From assembly GCF_000196855.1 (NCBI RefSeq), contig NC_014319.1:620001-684000 (forward strand): DNA of 64,000 nt, written 5' to 3'. The notes below the pieces were generated by a model that searched no databases, was not told where the DNA came from, and worked only from the letters and a program-made list of their open reading frames with translations. The stretch comes from Leuconostoc gasicomitatum LMG 18811 (GTDB taxonomy: Bacteria; Bacillota; Bacilli; Lactobacillales; Lactobacillaceae). Positions 29,512-37,523 of this stretch are shown piece by piece; positions within the stretch are counted from its first letter, which is position 1, and each line of letters starts with the position of its first letter. The translations under genes were made by a program, and so were the position numbers.

Positions 29512-30024
29512 ATGGAAATCCAAACTGCCGATTTGCTTTTTGTGCCAAATCAACATCATGATATGGACGAAGCAATTGCTGCATCAACTGGTAATTATGT
29601 TCATGTTGCTATTGCCATAGATAGTAAACACGTGATTCATGCAAGCCCGCGCTATGGCGTTGTGAGACAAACACTGGCTGTTTTCTTAAATGAATCTAAT
29701 CACGTGGCTGTCTATCGACCAAGAGTTGAAAATAGTGATGGCGTTGTGGCACGTGCCTGCCAATTTGAACATCAACCTTATAATTTTTCATTTTATAAAG
29801 ATGATCCAGGGGTCTATTGTTCTCAGTTAGTAGCGGCTGCATTTAAAAGTGTCATTGATTTTGATGAGGAAACCATGCAATTTGGGGATGGTGAACACCA
29901 AATATCAGACTTCTGGTCTGCTTATTATTTAAAATTAGGTGTTGACGTACCATTAAATCAACTGGGAACAAATCCTAACAAAATGGCAACATCAGAGTAC
30001 TTGCAATTCATTGGTCAACTATAG
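29512..30024 (+). CDS. YiiX/YebB-like permuted NlpC/P60 cysteine hydrolase
   Basis: Predicted papain-like hydrolase of the circularly permuted NlpC/P60 (YiiX/YebB, peptidase C92-like) group. The 170-residue protein has the catalytic His in YVHVAIAID (about residue 31) before the nucleophile Cys103 in VYCSQLVAAAF, the permuted order. No signal peptide, so it acts in the cytoplasm. Family members hydrolyse peptide or amide bonds, but most have unknown substrates. It starts 28 bases after purA and may be co-transcribed. Confidence 0.82.
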   Translation: MEIQTADLLFVPNQHHDMDEAIAASTGNYVHVAIAIDSKHVIHASPRYGVVRQTLAVFLNESNHVAVYRPRVENSDGVVARACQFEHQPYNFSFYKDDPGVYCSQLVAAAFKSVIDFDEETMQFGDGEHQISDFWSAYYLKLGVDVPLNQLGTNPNKMATSEYLQFIGQL

Positions 30025-30044
30025 ATATTAACAAATTCATTATA

Positions 30045-30091
30045 AAAATCGTATGATAGTCAGTGGCGTTCACTCAATATCATACGATTTT
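30045..30091. terminator. Bidirectional terminator between convergent genes
   Basis: Perfect stem AAAATCGTATGATA (30045-30058)/TATCATACGATTTT (30078-30091), with A-rich and T-rich flanks on both sides, so it can end transcription from purA side and from the minus-strand ATPase gene. The loop contains a second small stem AGTG/CACT. Confidence 0.9.
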
Positions 30092-30139
30092 TTAGTGATC
30101 ATATGTGCTGAAAAAATAATCAATCTCAATTACAAATGA

Positions 30140-31306
30140 TTAATTGTCGCGTTGCAAAGCCAATAATCGTTCTCGTAACGCATCATCATAAGCTGTTAAA
30201 TAGAGACCATATTTACCACGTTTGATTAATACATTTAATACATTAGCGATAAATTCTTGATATTGTGCTGATGTGAATTGTAGATCTTGACGTTTCTTAA
30301 AAATTTCTTTGTGCGAGTATTTTTCTGGGATAATCGTCATGCTGTCCGTTTTGGCATCATAACCAAAGGATGGACCAATAATCATGCCAACATAATTTAA
30401 ATCAAAACCTTGTAACGTATAAATTGTGCCAACCTGTGTGATAGAAGATTCTCTTTTAGCCCAGTGTGTGCGTTGCGGATCCCATTCATCCCAAGGTAAT
30501 GAAAAAGAATCCATTTCGACATTATGCCGACCATCAATTCGAGGAAATCCTGATGTTGCTACAACTCGGCTTAAACCAAAATTTTTATTTTTAACCTTTA
30601 TTTTTTCGTAAAGGGCGCCAGCAGTTGAAAAGACTTCGAATTCAAAATGACTATTGTTGGGAAAGGGTGTAATCGGTTTTTGTGCGGTTAGCTTATCCAT
30701 CCAATCAACTTGTGCATCGCTGGCAATCATGCGATATTGGAAATCCATATTAAACTGTTTATGGGGATGATTACCAATCGTATCTATCAATAATTCTTGT
30801 GACCAGTACATTTTTGATTGAAAAACTTGCTTAAAATCGTACACTACCACAACAATTTTGGCGAGATTTATTAGATCAGTCAGTTGGTTCTTGCCACGAT
30901 AGTGAGCGTAGGGTTCAGATTTTGAGTATAATAAGTGTGCTTCATCAACAAAAATGACATCATATTTATGATTGCTTTTTTGTGCATCGTTAATGAGTGC
31001 AGTTGGTCGCCGAATATCACGTGGATTCAGTCCAGAAAAATCTTTTGCCATATCTTGGTACGCTTTATAAAGTTCTGGATGATTAACAACTAAGGCTGTT
31101 TTATAGTGTTTATCTGTCATGTATTGTCGAACAAGTTGCATCAAAACAACGGATTTGCCAGTACCTGCAGCGCCTTGAATGATAGCGACAGCATGTTGTT
31201 TTCTTACAATACTATCATTAATATAGGTATTCATATCAGCAATGACACTTTGTTGGTCATCAGATAATTTGTCAATTAAAAATTGTTCTTTTAAAACTTC
31301 GTTCAT
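30140..31306 (-). CDS. DUF2075 P-loop ATPase/helicase-like protein
   Basis: Stand-alone 388-residue ATPase with Walker A GAAGTGKS (about 45-52), a Walker B DEAH box (IFVDEAHLLY, 121-124) and helicase-like C-terminal motifs including YTLQGFDLNYVGMIIGP. This is the DUF2075 domain, related to superfamily 1 helicases and Schlafen/AlbA-type proteins. The start is backed by GAGGTGAT upstream. It has no partner gene: on one side is a terminator and on the other the end of clp. Such proteins occur both as housekeeping genes and in defence loci; here the surroundings are core genes. Confidence 0.85.
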   Translation of the reverse strand: MNEVLKEQFLIDKLSDDQQSVIADMNTYINDSIVRKQHAVAIIQGAAGTGKSVVLMQLVRQYMTDKHYKTALVVNHPELYKAYQDMAKDFSGLNPRDIRRPTALINDAQKSNHKYDVIFVDEAHLLYSKSEPYAHYRGKNQLTDLINLAKIVVVVYDFKQVFQSKMYWSQELLIDTIGNHPHKQFNMDFQYRMIASDAQVDWMDKLTAQKPITPFPNNSHFEFEVFSTAGALYEKIKVKNKNFGLSRVVATSGFPRIDGRHNVEMDSFSLPWDEWDPQRTHWAKRESSITQVGTIYTLQGFDLNYVGMIIGPSFGYDAKTDSMTIIPEKYSHKEIFKKRQDLQFTSAQYQEFIANVLNVLIKRGKYGLYLTAYDDALRERLLALQRDN

Positions 31307-31372
31307 TAGTAGATCACCTCATTAGTAATTATTATACTATAATGCTATATGTTTGTTGGTTAAATTAAAAGG

Positions 31373-31402
31373 CAACCCACCAATGGCGTATTGGTGGGTC
31401 GC
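31373..31402 (-). terminator. Terminator of the minus-strand clp gene
   Basis: Perfect 10-bp stem ACCCACCAAT/ATTGGTGGGT with a GGCGT loop; in the minus direction it is followed by CTTTTAATTT. It lies about 40 bases after the clp stop. Confidence 0.85.
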
Positions 31403-31441
31403 CGCATAAAAAATTAAGTTATTGTTATTTCAAAGCTACGT

Positions 31442-33532
31442 TTAAGCCTTAATGTACTCTGTTTTAGAAATAATGATATCATCTGTATCGGCATCAATAT
31501 CTGCATATAAATCAGTTACGTCAGGGTGTGCTAGATAATAATCAGCTAAGTGGTCTGCAATTTTATCTTGTAAAACACGACGTAGAGGTCGCGCGCCAAG
31601 AGTTGGATTATAGCCAAGTGCTACTAATTTTAACTTTGCTGCGTCACTCACACTAACATGTAAGTTATTATCAGCTAAATTATTGTTCATGTCTGATAAC
31701 ATGAGATCAACGATTGCCAAGAGATTTGCTTTTGATAATTGTTCAAATTCAATAATGTCGTCAAAACGATTTAAAAATTCGGGTCGGAAATAATTTTCTA
31801 AACGTTGTAATAATTTGTTTTGTGCGTCTAGCTGATTAAATCCCATTGGAACGTTACCAGTATCAGTTGAACCAGCATTTGAAGTCATAATAATAACAGT
31901 ATCTTTGAAGCTGACAACATGGCCTTGTGCATCAGTCAAGCGACCATCATCTAAAATTTGTAAGAACATATTCATCACATCAGGATGCGCTTTTTCAACT
32001 TCATCAATTAAAACGAGTGAATAAGGATGACGTCGTACTTGTTCAGTTAGTTGACCAGCTTCTTCATAACCAACATAGCCAGCTGGGGCACCGATCATTT
32101 TAGAAACAGCGTGTTTTTCCATATATTCAGACATATCGAAACGAATTAAGGCATCTTTACTGCCAAACATTTCTTTTGCTAGTTGCTTAGCTAATTCAGT
32201 CTTGCCGACACCAGTGGGGCCAACGAATAAGAATGACCCAATTGGACGACCTGATTTTGTTAAACCAATACGATTACGACGAATGGCTTTGGCAACTGTC
32301 TGAACGGCAATGTCTTGTCCGACAACATGTTGCGCCAATTGATTATCTAGTTCTTGTAATTGATTAGCCTCATTATCTTTTAAATCGCCAACTGGTATAT
32401 CTGTTTTATCTTCAATAATTTGAAGAATATCTTTTTCAGTCACAGATTGTGGTTTGAACATCTCTGGGTGCGCTTCAACTTGAGCTTTTTGAGATTCGAG
32501 CTGATTGGTTTGATCACGCCAGTAGCTTGCTTTTTCAAAATCTTCTTTGTCAATTGCATCTTGCTTTAATTGATCGGCAGCATCTATTTTTGTTTGAATT
32601 GATTTTGGATCGGCAATTGTCATGGTCAAATTTTTACGAGAGCCTGCTTCATCGATTAAATCAATTGCCTTATCCGGTAAAAACCGTTCAGGGACATAAC
32701 GATCTGATAATTCAACAGCAGCGGTTATGGCATCATCGGTAAAAGTGACATGATGATAGGCCTCATAACGTTGTTGAATACCTTTCAATATTTGGATTGT
32801 AGCCTCTTTTGATGGTTCTTCAATTTGAACAGGTTGAAAACGTCGTGCGATTGCGCCATCTTTTTCTATTTTACGATATTCATTTAAGGTCGTGGCACCA
32901 ATAAGTTGGAATTCGCCACGAGCTAAGGCTGGCTTTAAGATATTACCGGCATCCATACCGCCTTCGGCATTACCAGCGCCCATAATCTCGTGAACTTCAT
33001 CAATGAACAAAATTACATCATCGTTGTCAGCTACTTCTTTCATTAATTGACGCATACGCGCCTCGAACTGTCCACGCATAGCAGTACCTTGTACCATAGC
33101 AGACATAGCTAAACGGATGACGTCTTTAGAACGTAATTTCTCAGGTACTTTGTTTTCAACAATTGCCTGCGCTAAACCTTCAACTACTGCTGTTTTACCT
33201 ACACCAGGTTCACCAATGAGAACAGGGTTGTTTTTAGTTCGACGGTTAAGTATTTCAATTGTACGAGCGACTTCTAAATCACGGCCAATTACTGGATCAA
33301 GCTTACCATCACGTGCTTGTTGTGTGAGGTTAATACCATATTCTTCTAGTAAAGTAGGTCTTTTTTTAGTTTTATCTTTTTTATTCTGTTGTTGGTTAAT
33401 ATTAGCTTGATTATCAGGTTGTGCCGACTGCATTTGTTCGTTCATTGCACGCATCATTTCATCAAAATTAATATTGCCAAATCCAAATGGGTCTTGTGAT
33501 GCCATAATATTAAGTCGTGTGAGATATTGCAC
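31442..33532 (-). CDS. Hsp100 Clp ATPase (ClpE/ClpC/ClpL type, no zinc finger)
   Basis: Heat-shock unfoldase with two AAA domains: first Walker A GEPGVGKT (about 107-114), a UVR-like coiled segment (about 330-350), second Walker A GPTGVGKT (about 437-444). The first ~60 residues are a Gln/Asn-rich linker with neither Clp_N repeats nor the CxxC zinc finger of classical ClpE. VPMGF in the second domain matches the ClpP-binding loop ([LIV]-G-F type), so it may serve ClpP. GTG 33532 (TAGTG overlap with a short upstream ORF) or ATG 33505 could be the start; neither has its own strong ribosome site. CIRCE upstream implies HrcA control. Confidence 0.9.
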   Translation of the reverse strand: MQYLTRLNIMASQDPFGFGNINFDEMMRAMNEQMQSAQPDNQANINQQQNKKDKTKKRPTLLEEYGINLTQQARDGKLDPVIGRDLEVARTIEILNRRTKNNPVLIGEPGVGKTAVVEGLAQAIVENKVPEKLRSKDVIRLAMSAMVQGTAMRGQFEARMRQLMKEVADNDDVILFIDEVHEIMGAGNAEGGMDAGNILKPALARGEFQLIGATTLNEYRKIEKDGAIARRFQPVQIEEPSKEATIQILKGIQQRYEAYHHVTFTDDAITAAVELSDRYVPERFLPDKAIDLIDEAGSRKNLTMTIADPKSIQTKIDAADQLKQDAIDKEDFEKASYWRDQTNQLESQKAQVEAHPEMFKPQSVTEKDILQIIEDKTDIPVGDLKDNEANQLQELDNQLAQHVVGQDIAVQTVAKAIRRNRIGLTKSGRPIGSFLFVGPTGVGKTELAKQLAKEMFGSKDALIRFDMSEYMEKHAVSKMIGAPAGYVGYEEAGQLTEQVRRHPYSLVLIDEVEKAHPDVMNMFLQILDDGRLTDAQGHVVSFKDTVIIMTSNAGSTDTGNVPMGFNQLDAQNKLLQRLENYFRPEFLNRFDDIIEFEQLSKANLLAIVDLMLSDMNNNLADNNLHVSVSDAAKLKLVALGYNPTLGARPLRRVLQDKIADHLADYYLAHPDVTDLYADIDADTDDIIISKTEYIKA

Positions 33533-33564
33533 TAAGTCAACAAATCGTTTGTCAGTGATTTCAC
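33532..33564 (-). CDS. Possible 10-codon upstream ORF coupled to clp
   Basis: The only good ribosome site in the clp 5' region, AAAGGAAA, sits six bases before GTG 33564, which opens a frame of ten codons ([10 protein letters not shown]). Its TAG shares a base with the GTG start of clp (TAGTG). This looks like a leader that hands ribosomes to clp. Not verified; could be fortuitous. Confidence 0.4.
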   Translation of the reverse strand: MKSLTNDLLT

Positions 33565-33590
33565 ACGTTTCCTTTCTATAATATAGTCTT

Positions 33591-33618
33591 AGTATAACAC
33601 CTTAATATTAAATTACAA
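33591..33618 (-). promoter_or_regulatory. Promoter of the clp gene
   Basis: On the minus strand TTGTAA (33618-33613), 16-base spacer, TATACT (33596-33591). It lies about 60 bases before the clp start and just downstream of the CIRCE element. Confidence 0.65.
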
Positions 33619-33624
33619 TTAAAA

Positions 33625-33651
33625 TTAGCACTCTTTTGTTTTGAGTGCTAA
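33625..33651. promoter_or_regulatory. CIRCE operator (HrcA)
   Basis: Perfect consensus TTAGCACTC-N9-GAGTGCTAA, the binding site of the heat-shock repressor HrcA. It lies between the divergent clp gene and the 57-codon ORF, and overlaps the -35 of the rightward promoter. Confidence 0.97.
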
Positions 33652-33669
33652 AAGAAAATATTGTATACT
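33641..33669 (+). promoter_or_regulatory. Rightward promoter overlapping CIRCE
   Basis: TTGAGT (33641-33646), 17-base spacer, TATACT (33664-33669), 18 bases before the ATG of the 57-codon ORF. Its -35 is part of the right CIRCE arm, so HrcA would block it directly. Confidence 0.6.
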
Positions 33670-33687
33670 ATATTGTGAGGTGACTAA

Positions 33688-33861
33688 ATGGATTATGAAC
33701 AATTATTAATCGACTTACGTGATGGTGAAATTGATGAAATTGTTATCACACCAGCAACATTTCCGGCATTTCAAAAAATTTGGCGAGATTTCACATCTCA
33801 AAACCGTATTCGAGGCGTCGCGGGAAAACAAGGTAATATTAAATATGTCCGTGCAAATTAA
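33688..33861 (+). CDS. 57-residue small protein of unknown function, CIRCE-linked
   Basis: Short ORF with GAGGTGA just upstream of its ATG and a promoter overlapping CIRCE. The product is soluble and mixed acidic/basic, with the start MDYEQLLIDLRDGEID and a basic end (GNIKYVRAN). No membrane segment, cysteine or recognised domain. Ribosome site, promoter and normal codon use make it likely to be a real gene. If HrcA binds CIRCE here, this would be a heat-inducible small protein. Confidence 0.65.
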   Translation: MDYEQLLIDLRDGEIDEIVITPATFPAFQKIWRDFTSQNRIRGVAGKQGNIKYVRAN

Positions 33862-33878
33862 TCGGCAGTTAAACGCTT

Positions 33879-33912
33879 TTTTATGCTACAATATTATAAG
33901 TTAAGCATAAAA
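33879..33912 (+). promoter_or_regulatory. mreB promoter region with 9-bp inverted repeat
   Basis: Extended -10 TGCTACAAT (TACAAT at 33887-33892) with no clear -35, flanked by TTTTATGCT (33879-33887) and AGCATAAAA (33904-33912), a perfect inverted repeat spanning the -10 and probable start site. The repeat may be an operator, since its left arm would not be transcribed. Confidence 0.55.
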
Positions 33913-33961
33913 TAAGGTGTGCGCATTTTTTGATAATAGAAAGCACAAAAGGGGCAGCATA

Positions 33962-34969
33962 GTGGCATTTTCATTTGGACAACGAAACGTCGGTATCGAT
34001 CTTGGTACGGCCAACACATATGTATATATTGAAGGACGTGGTATTGTTTTGCGTGAACCGTCTGTTGTTGCGCGAAATACACAAACAAACGAAGTAGTTG
34101 CTGTGGGTTCAGAAGCAAAAGATATGCTTGGCAGAACACCAGCTAGCATTGCGGCTATTCGGCCGATGCGTGATGGTGTCATTGCAGATTATGATACGAC
34201 AGTAGCAATGATTCGTTACTATTTACAAAAAGCGTTAGGTGGTCGTATTGGTAAGCCATATGTTACTATTGGTGTGCCTTCAGGTGTAACAGCTGTAGAG
34301 CGGCGCGCTGTTATTGATGCTGCTCGTGTTGCAGGTGCTCGTGATGCGTATGTTATTGAAGAACCTTTTGCTGCTGCCGTTGGTGCAGGATTACCCGTTA
34401 TGGATCCAACAGGTTCTATGGTTGTGGATATGGGTGGTGGAACAACTGACGTTGCCACTATTTCGTTAGGCGGCATTGTGTCGAGTCGCTCAATTCGGAT
34501 AGCCGGAGATAAACTCGATGAAGCAATTGCTAATTTCGTACGTAATAAATATAATGTGACTATTGGCGAACCAACAGCAGAACGCTTGAAAATTGAAATT
34601 GGTGCAGCTTCGTTAGAATTAGCAAGAACATTACCTAATGCATCAGTACGTGGACGAGACTTGTTGACTGGTTTACCAAAAACAATTGATGTCACAGCTG
34701 AAGATGTTGCAACATCAATTCAAGAGCCGGTTCAAGAAATTGTCGCTGCAATTCGTGAAACCCTAGAATCTACACAACCTGAACTAGCTGCAGATGTTAT
34801 TGACCATGGTATGGTATTAACTGGTGGTGGTGCAATGCTGCGTGATATGGATAAAATAATTCAAGAAGCGACAAAGGTGCCAGTCTTAATTGCTAATGAA
34901 CCGCTTGATGCTGTGGCAATTGGTACAGGTGAAGCATTGAAGTCTATTGACGTGATGCGACAAAGTTAA
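33962..34969 (+). CDS. mreB: Rod shape-determining protein MreB
   Basis: Actin-like ATPase that guides lateral cell-wall synthesis. GTG 33962 is chosen because the MreB N-terminus ([20 protein letters not shown]) starts there and AAAGGGG is upstream; the frame is open further 5' without family similarity. The 335-residue protein has phosphate-1 (GIDLGTANT, 11-19), the connect and phosphate-2 region [12 protein letters not shown], and the adenosine motif [11 protein letters not shown]. Followed by a hairpin and then mreC-mreD. Confidence 0.96.
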   Translation: MAFSFGQRNVGIDLGTANTYVYIEGRGIVLREPSVVARNTQTNEVVAVGSEAKDMLGRTPASIAAIRPMRDGVIADYDTTVAMIRYYLQKALGGRIGKPYVTIGVPSGVTAVERRAVIDAARVAGARDAYVIEEPFAAAVGAGLPVMDPTGSMVVDMGGGTTDVATISLGGIVSSRSIRIAGDKLDEAIANFVRNKYNVTIGEPTAERLKIEIGAASLELARTLPNASVRGRDLLTGLPKTIDVTAEDVATSIQEPVQEIVAAIRETLESTQPELAADVIDHGMVLTGGGAMLRDMDKIIQEATKVPVLIANEPLDAVAIGTGEALKSIDVMRQS

Positions 34970-34995
34970 GTAGCAAATGAGATAAATTGAACACC

Positions 34996-35022
34996 AGCGT
35001 AGCGCTTGCGCTACGCTTTTAT
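34996..35022 (+). terminator. Terminator-like hairpin between mreB and mreC
   Basis: Perfect 9-bp GC-rich stem AGCGTAGCG/CGCTACGCT with a CTTG loop and a following TTTTATTTTT. It should reduce read-through from mreB to mreC; no obvious promoter lies in the 23 bases before mreC. Confidence 0.85.
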
Positions 35023-35044
35023 TTTTGAAACAAGGGGATACAAA

Positions 35045-35902
35045 ATGCGTAAAATATTTTCGTCGCGCGCTGTTGTAACAATTATTATTTCGCTCATTGT
35101 GATTGTGGGGCTGATAGCGGGATCCAATTGGTGGGCAAAGCGAACAAACACACCACCTTTTTTTCAGCGTTTTAGCAATGATTTAGCTGGTGGTGTGAGT
35201 CGTATTATTTCAGTACCAACTACAGCTATTGGTCGCTCAGCTAATAGCATTGGTAATTTATTAGATACGTTTGAAGAAAATCGTGAACTAAAATCAAAAA
35301 TTGATGAATTTGCACAAGATAAGGTGAGACTTCAAACAGTAGAAGAAGAAAATAAAACGCTCAAAAATCAACTGAAGCTCAAAGCAACTTTGACAGATTA
35401 TAAGACAGTATCCGCGGTCACTATTAGTCGGTCACCAACGACATGGCAGTCTCAGTTGGTTATCAATAAAGGACTGAAATCAGGTCTTAAAAAGGGGATG
35501 CCAGTATTGTCTGGTGCTGGCATTATTGGTCGAATAAGTGAGGTAAATACAACTAATTCGAAGGTGGCACTTATATCTGATACAAGTGAAGATGCGAATC
35601 GATTTGCGATTACAATTAAGGGTGGTAATGGAGATGTTAATGGCATTGTGACAGACTTTAATCGTGAAAAAAATCAATTAATAATGAGTCAAGTCACATC
35701 AGAAAATCAGATTAAAGCTGGAGATTTGGTTGAAACATCGGGATTGGGTGGTGTTATTCCTGCCGGACTTTATGTTGGAAAGGTTTCAAGTGTGACCCGA
35801 GATGACTATGGGTTGTCTAAGCAAATTAATATTGAACCAGCGGCTGATTTGGGTAACGTTACAACAGTAGTTGTTGCTGTATCACAGATTGGAGCGCAAT
35901 AA
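35045..35902 (+). CDS. mreC: Cell-shape protein MreC
   Basis: Bitopic protein of the elongasome linking MreB to penicillin-binding proteins. ATG 35045 follows AAGGGG; the longer frame from 35006 runs into the terminator stem and is rejected. The 285-residue product has one membrane span (about 7-28), a coiled coil (about 70-110) and the double beta-barrel MreC domain (about 120-280, with GLKSGLKKGMPV and SGLGGVIPAGLYVGKV). The stop overlaps mreD (TAATG). Confidence 0.95.
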   Translation: MRKIFSSRAVVTIIISLIVIVGLIAGSNWWAKRTNTPPFFQRFSNDLAGGVSRIISVPTTAIGRSANSIGNLLDTFEENRELKSKIDEFAQDKVRLQTVEEENKTLKNQLKLKATLTDYKTVSAVTISRSPTTWQSQLVINKGLKSGLKKGMPVLSGAGIIGRISEVNTTNSKVALISDTSEDANRFAITIKGGNGDVNGIVTDFNREKNQLIMSQVTSENQIKAGDLVETSGLGGVIPAGLYVGKVSSVTRDDYGLSKQINIEPAADLGNVTTVVVAVSQIGAQ

Positions 35903-36429
35903 TGGCATTTTGGCAGTTAACACGATTACGAGTTGTATATCCGGTGCTTTTATTTTTTTTATTGTTTGTTGATGGCTCATTAATGGCTGGTATGGGTGGT
36001 ATTTTGACTGCTTTTCCATGGTACATTCTGCCAACACTCACATTGGTTTGGCTCTTTTATGCTATTCAATTTGAGGTAGATAAAGATATGCCATTTTGGC
36101 TGTATGTTATACTCATTGGCATATTATTTGACATGTACTACACAGGTATTTTCGGTACGTATACGTTGGCATTTATTGTAGCAGTTGCTGTGATGAAACA
36201 GCTGCACAAAGTACTAGATGAGCGTTTGCTGAGCGGTATAACCATATTTTTGATTGGATTAATTGTTTATCTCGTTGTTACCTATGGTGCTGGATTTATC
36301 ATTGGCAGTGCAAATGTGAGTTTGGTCACTTTTTTCGTATTTGAAGTGTTACCGACTGCTATTTTGAATATTATTGTAGCCACAATTTGCTACTATCCCA
36401 CTTGGTCATTATTTCAGTTTTTAAAATAA
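35902..36429 (+). CDS. mreD: Cell-shape protein MreD
   Basis: Integral membrane component of the elongasome. The 175-residue protein has five or six hydrophobic segments and the MreD pattern FDMYYTGIFGTYTL in its middle. Overlaps mreC by one base. Last gene of the cluster. Confidence 0.92.
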   Translation: MAFWQLTRLRVVYPVLLFFLLFVDGSLMAGMGGILTAFPWYILPTLTLVWLFYAIQFEVDKDMPFWLYVILIGILFDMYYTGIFGTYTLAFIVAVAVMKQLHKVLDERLLSGITIFLIGLIVYLVVTYGAGFIIGSANVSLVTFFVFEVLPTAILNIIVATICYYPTWSLFQFLK

Positions 36430-36432
36430 ATA

Positions 36433-36460
36433 TTGACAAAAAAAATAAAAAGACTATAAT
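36433..36460 (+). promoter_or_regulatory. Promoter of the T-box-controlled ABC transporter
   Basis: Perfect TTGACA (36433-36438) and perfect TATAAT (36455-36460) with a 16-base spacer, directly before the leader. Confidence 0.92.
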
Positions 36461-36722
36461 AAGAAATATATTAAAAAACGTTGAGCAGAAGAGTAGTTTA
36501 ACATTTTCTTCAGAGAGTTTGCGGGTAATGTGAGCAAATGATTATGTTAAATGAAACACATTTGCGAGTGTGTGATTGAATGAAGTAGATCACATCGGAT
36601 TTGCCCGTTACCGCATACAGTCTTTTGACTTATTAAGGCATAATCAGTGATGATTGTGTGATAAGAGGTGGCACCGCGTAAAAACGCCCTCTGAATGCAT
36701 TTGTATTCAGAGGGCGTTTTTG
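36461..36722 (+). promoter_or_regulatory. T-box leader 1 (specifier CAC) of the ABC transporter
   Basis: Stem I: AGTA (36492-36495) then GTTTAACAT pairs with ATGTTAAAT, followed by GAA-A-CAC-A, giving specifier CAC (His, 36557-36559). The AGAGAG bulge and a TTTGC/GCAAA distal hairpin are present. Antiterminator GAGG-[TGGCACC]-GCG...CGC-CCTC; its TGGC (36669-36672) would pair with a G73 tRNA, which does not fit tRNA-His (C73). The terminator stem ACGCCCTCTGAAT/ATTCAGAGGGCGT plus T5 follows. The class is certain; the tRNA is ambiguous. Confidence 0.9.
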
Positions 36723-36743
36723 TGTTTGCTATAAAAGACTGAC

Positions 36744-36817
36744 AGAGTAGTTTTGTGTGAACAAAATTAAAATCTGAGGTGGTATCACGCTGACGCGTCC
36801 TCTTGCAAAACATTTTG
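36744..36817 (+). promoter_or_regulatory. Second, truncated T-box switch in tandem
   Basis: A second full antiterminator, GAGG-[TGGTATC]-ACGC-TGAC-GCGT-CCTC (TGGT at 36780-36783), overlaps a terminator with stem CTCTTGCAAAA/TTTTGCAAGAG and T7. In place of Stem I there is only a mini hairpin GTTTTGT/ACAAAAT preceded by AGAGTAGTTT (36744-36753), a 10-base match to the start of Stem I in leader 1 (36490-36499). It looks like a duplicate that lost most of Stem I. Confidence 0.8.
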
Positions 36818-36878
36818 CAAGAGTTTTTTTAATTGAAAGTAACGTAATTAATAATGACGTTTAAAAAAGGAGTAACTG

Positions 36879-37520
36879 ATGAACTATTTTCTAGAATTAT
36901 TACCGAGTTTATTGTCAGGTTTAAAAATGACATTGGGGGTATTCTTTTTCACAATTATTGGGTCTATCCCATTGGGAATCATTGTATCCCTTGGTATGAA
37001 ATCTGAATATTTTACGATTCGTTGGCTAATTAATGGGTATATTTGGATTATGCGAGGAACACCATTATTGCTACAATTAATTTTTGTTTATTATGGATTA
37101 GGTATGATGGGTATTTCTTTTCCAAGATTCGAAGCAGCTATTATTGCTTTTATTATTAACTATGCGGCCTATTTGGCTGAAATATTCCGTGGTGGGTTGC
37201 AATCTGTCCCTCGTGGCCAATATGATGCGGCCAAGGTGTTGGGTTTTACAAAAATACAAACATTTTTTAAAATTGTGCTACCCCAAGTAATTAAAATTGT
37301 TGTACCATCCTTTGGCAATGAAGTCATTAACCTGGTTAAAGATACGTCATTAGTATACGTTATTGGGTTAGGAGATATTCTACGGGCAGGTAATATCGCT
37401 GCCAGCCGTGATGTGACATTAATTCCTTATTTGCTCGTTGGATTAATTTATCTTATCATGACGGCGATTGTAACTGTACTATTGCGACGTACCGAAAAAC
37501 GTTTAAATATTTGGAGATAA
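36879..37520 (+). CDS. Amino-acid ABC transporter permease (likely histidine)
   Basis: Membrane subunit of a polar amino-acid importer (HisMQ/GlnP type). The 213-residue protein has five spans and the ABC-permease EAA loop with EIFRGGLQSVPRGQYDAAKVLG. AAAAGGAG before the ATG. First gene after the tandem T-box; with the ATPase and binding protein it forms a complete importer. Histidine specificity is inferred from the CAC specifier only. Confidence 0.92.
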   Translation: MNYFLELLPSLLSGLKMTLGVFFFTIIGSIPLGIIVSLGMKSEYFTIRWLINGYIWIMRGTPLLLQLIFVYYGLGMMGISFPRFEAAIIAFIINYAAYLAEIFRGGLQSVPRGQYDAAKVLGFTKIQTFFKIVLPQVIKIVVPSFGNEVINLVKDTSLVYVIGLGDILRAGNIAASRDVTLIPYLLVGLIYLIMTAIVTVLLRRTEKRLNIWR

Positions 37521-37523
37521 GCA

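Noticed and set aside
30140-31306. DUF2075 ATPase as part of a defence island
   Set aside because: No nuclease, methyltransferase, toxin or phage gene is nearby; the neighbours are core genes, and composition looks ordinary.
35006-35044. Upstream extension of mreC
   Set aside because: It starts inside the terminator stem, and AAGGGG serves the ATG at 35045.
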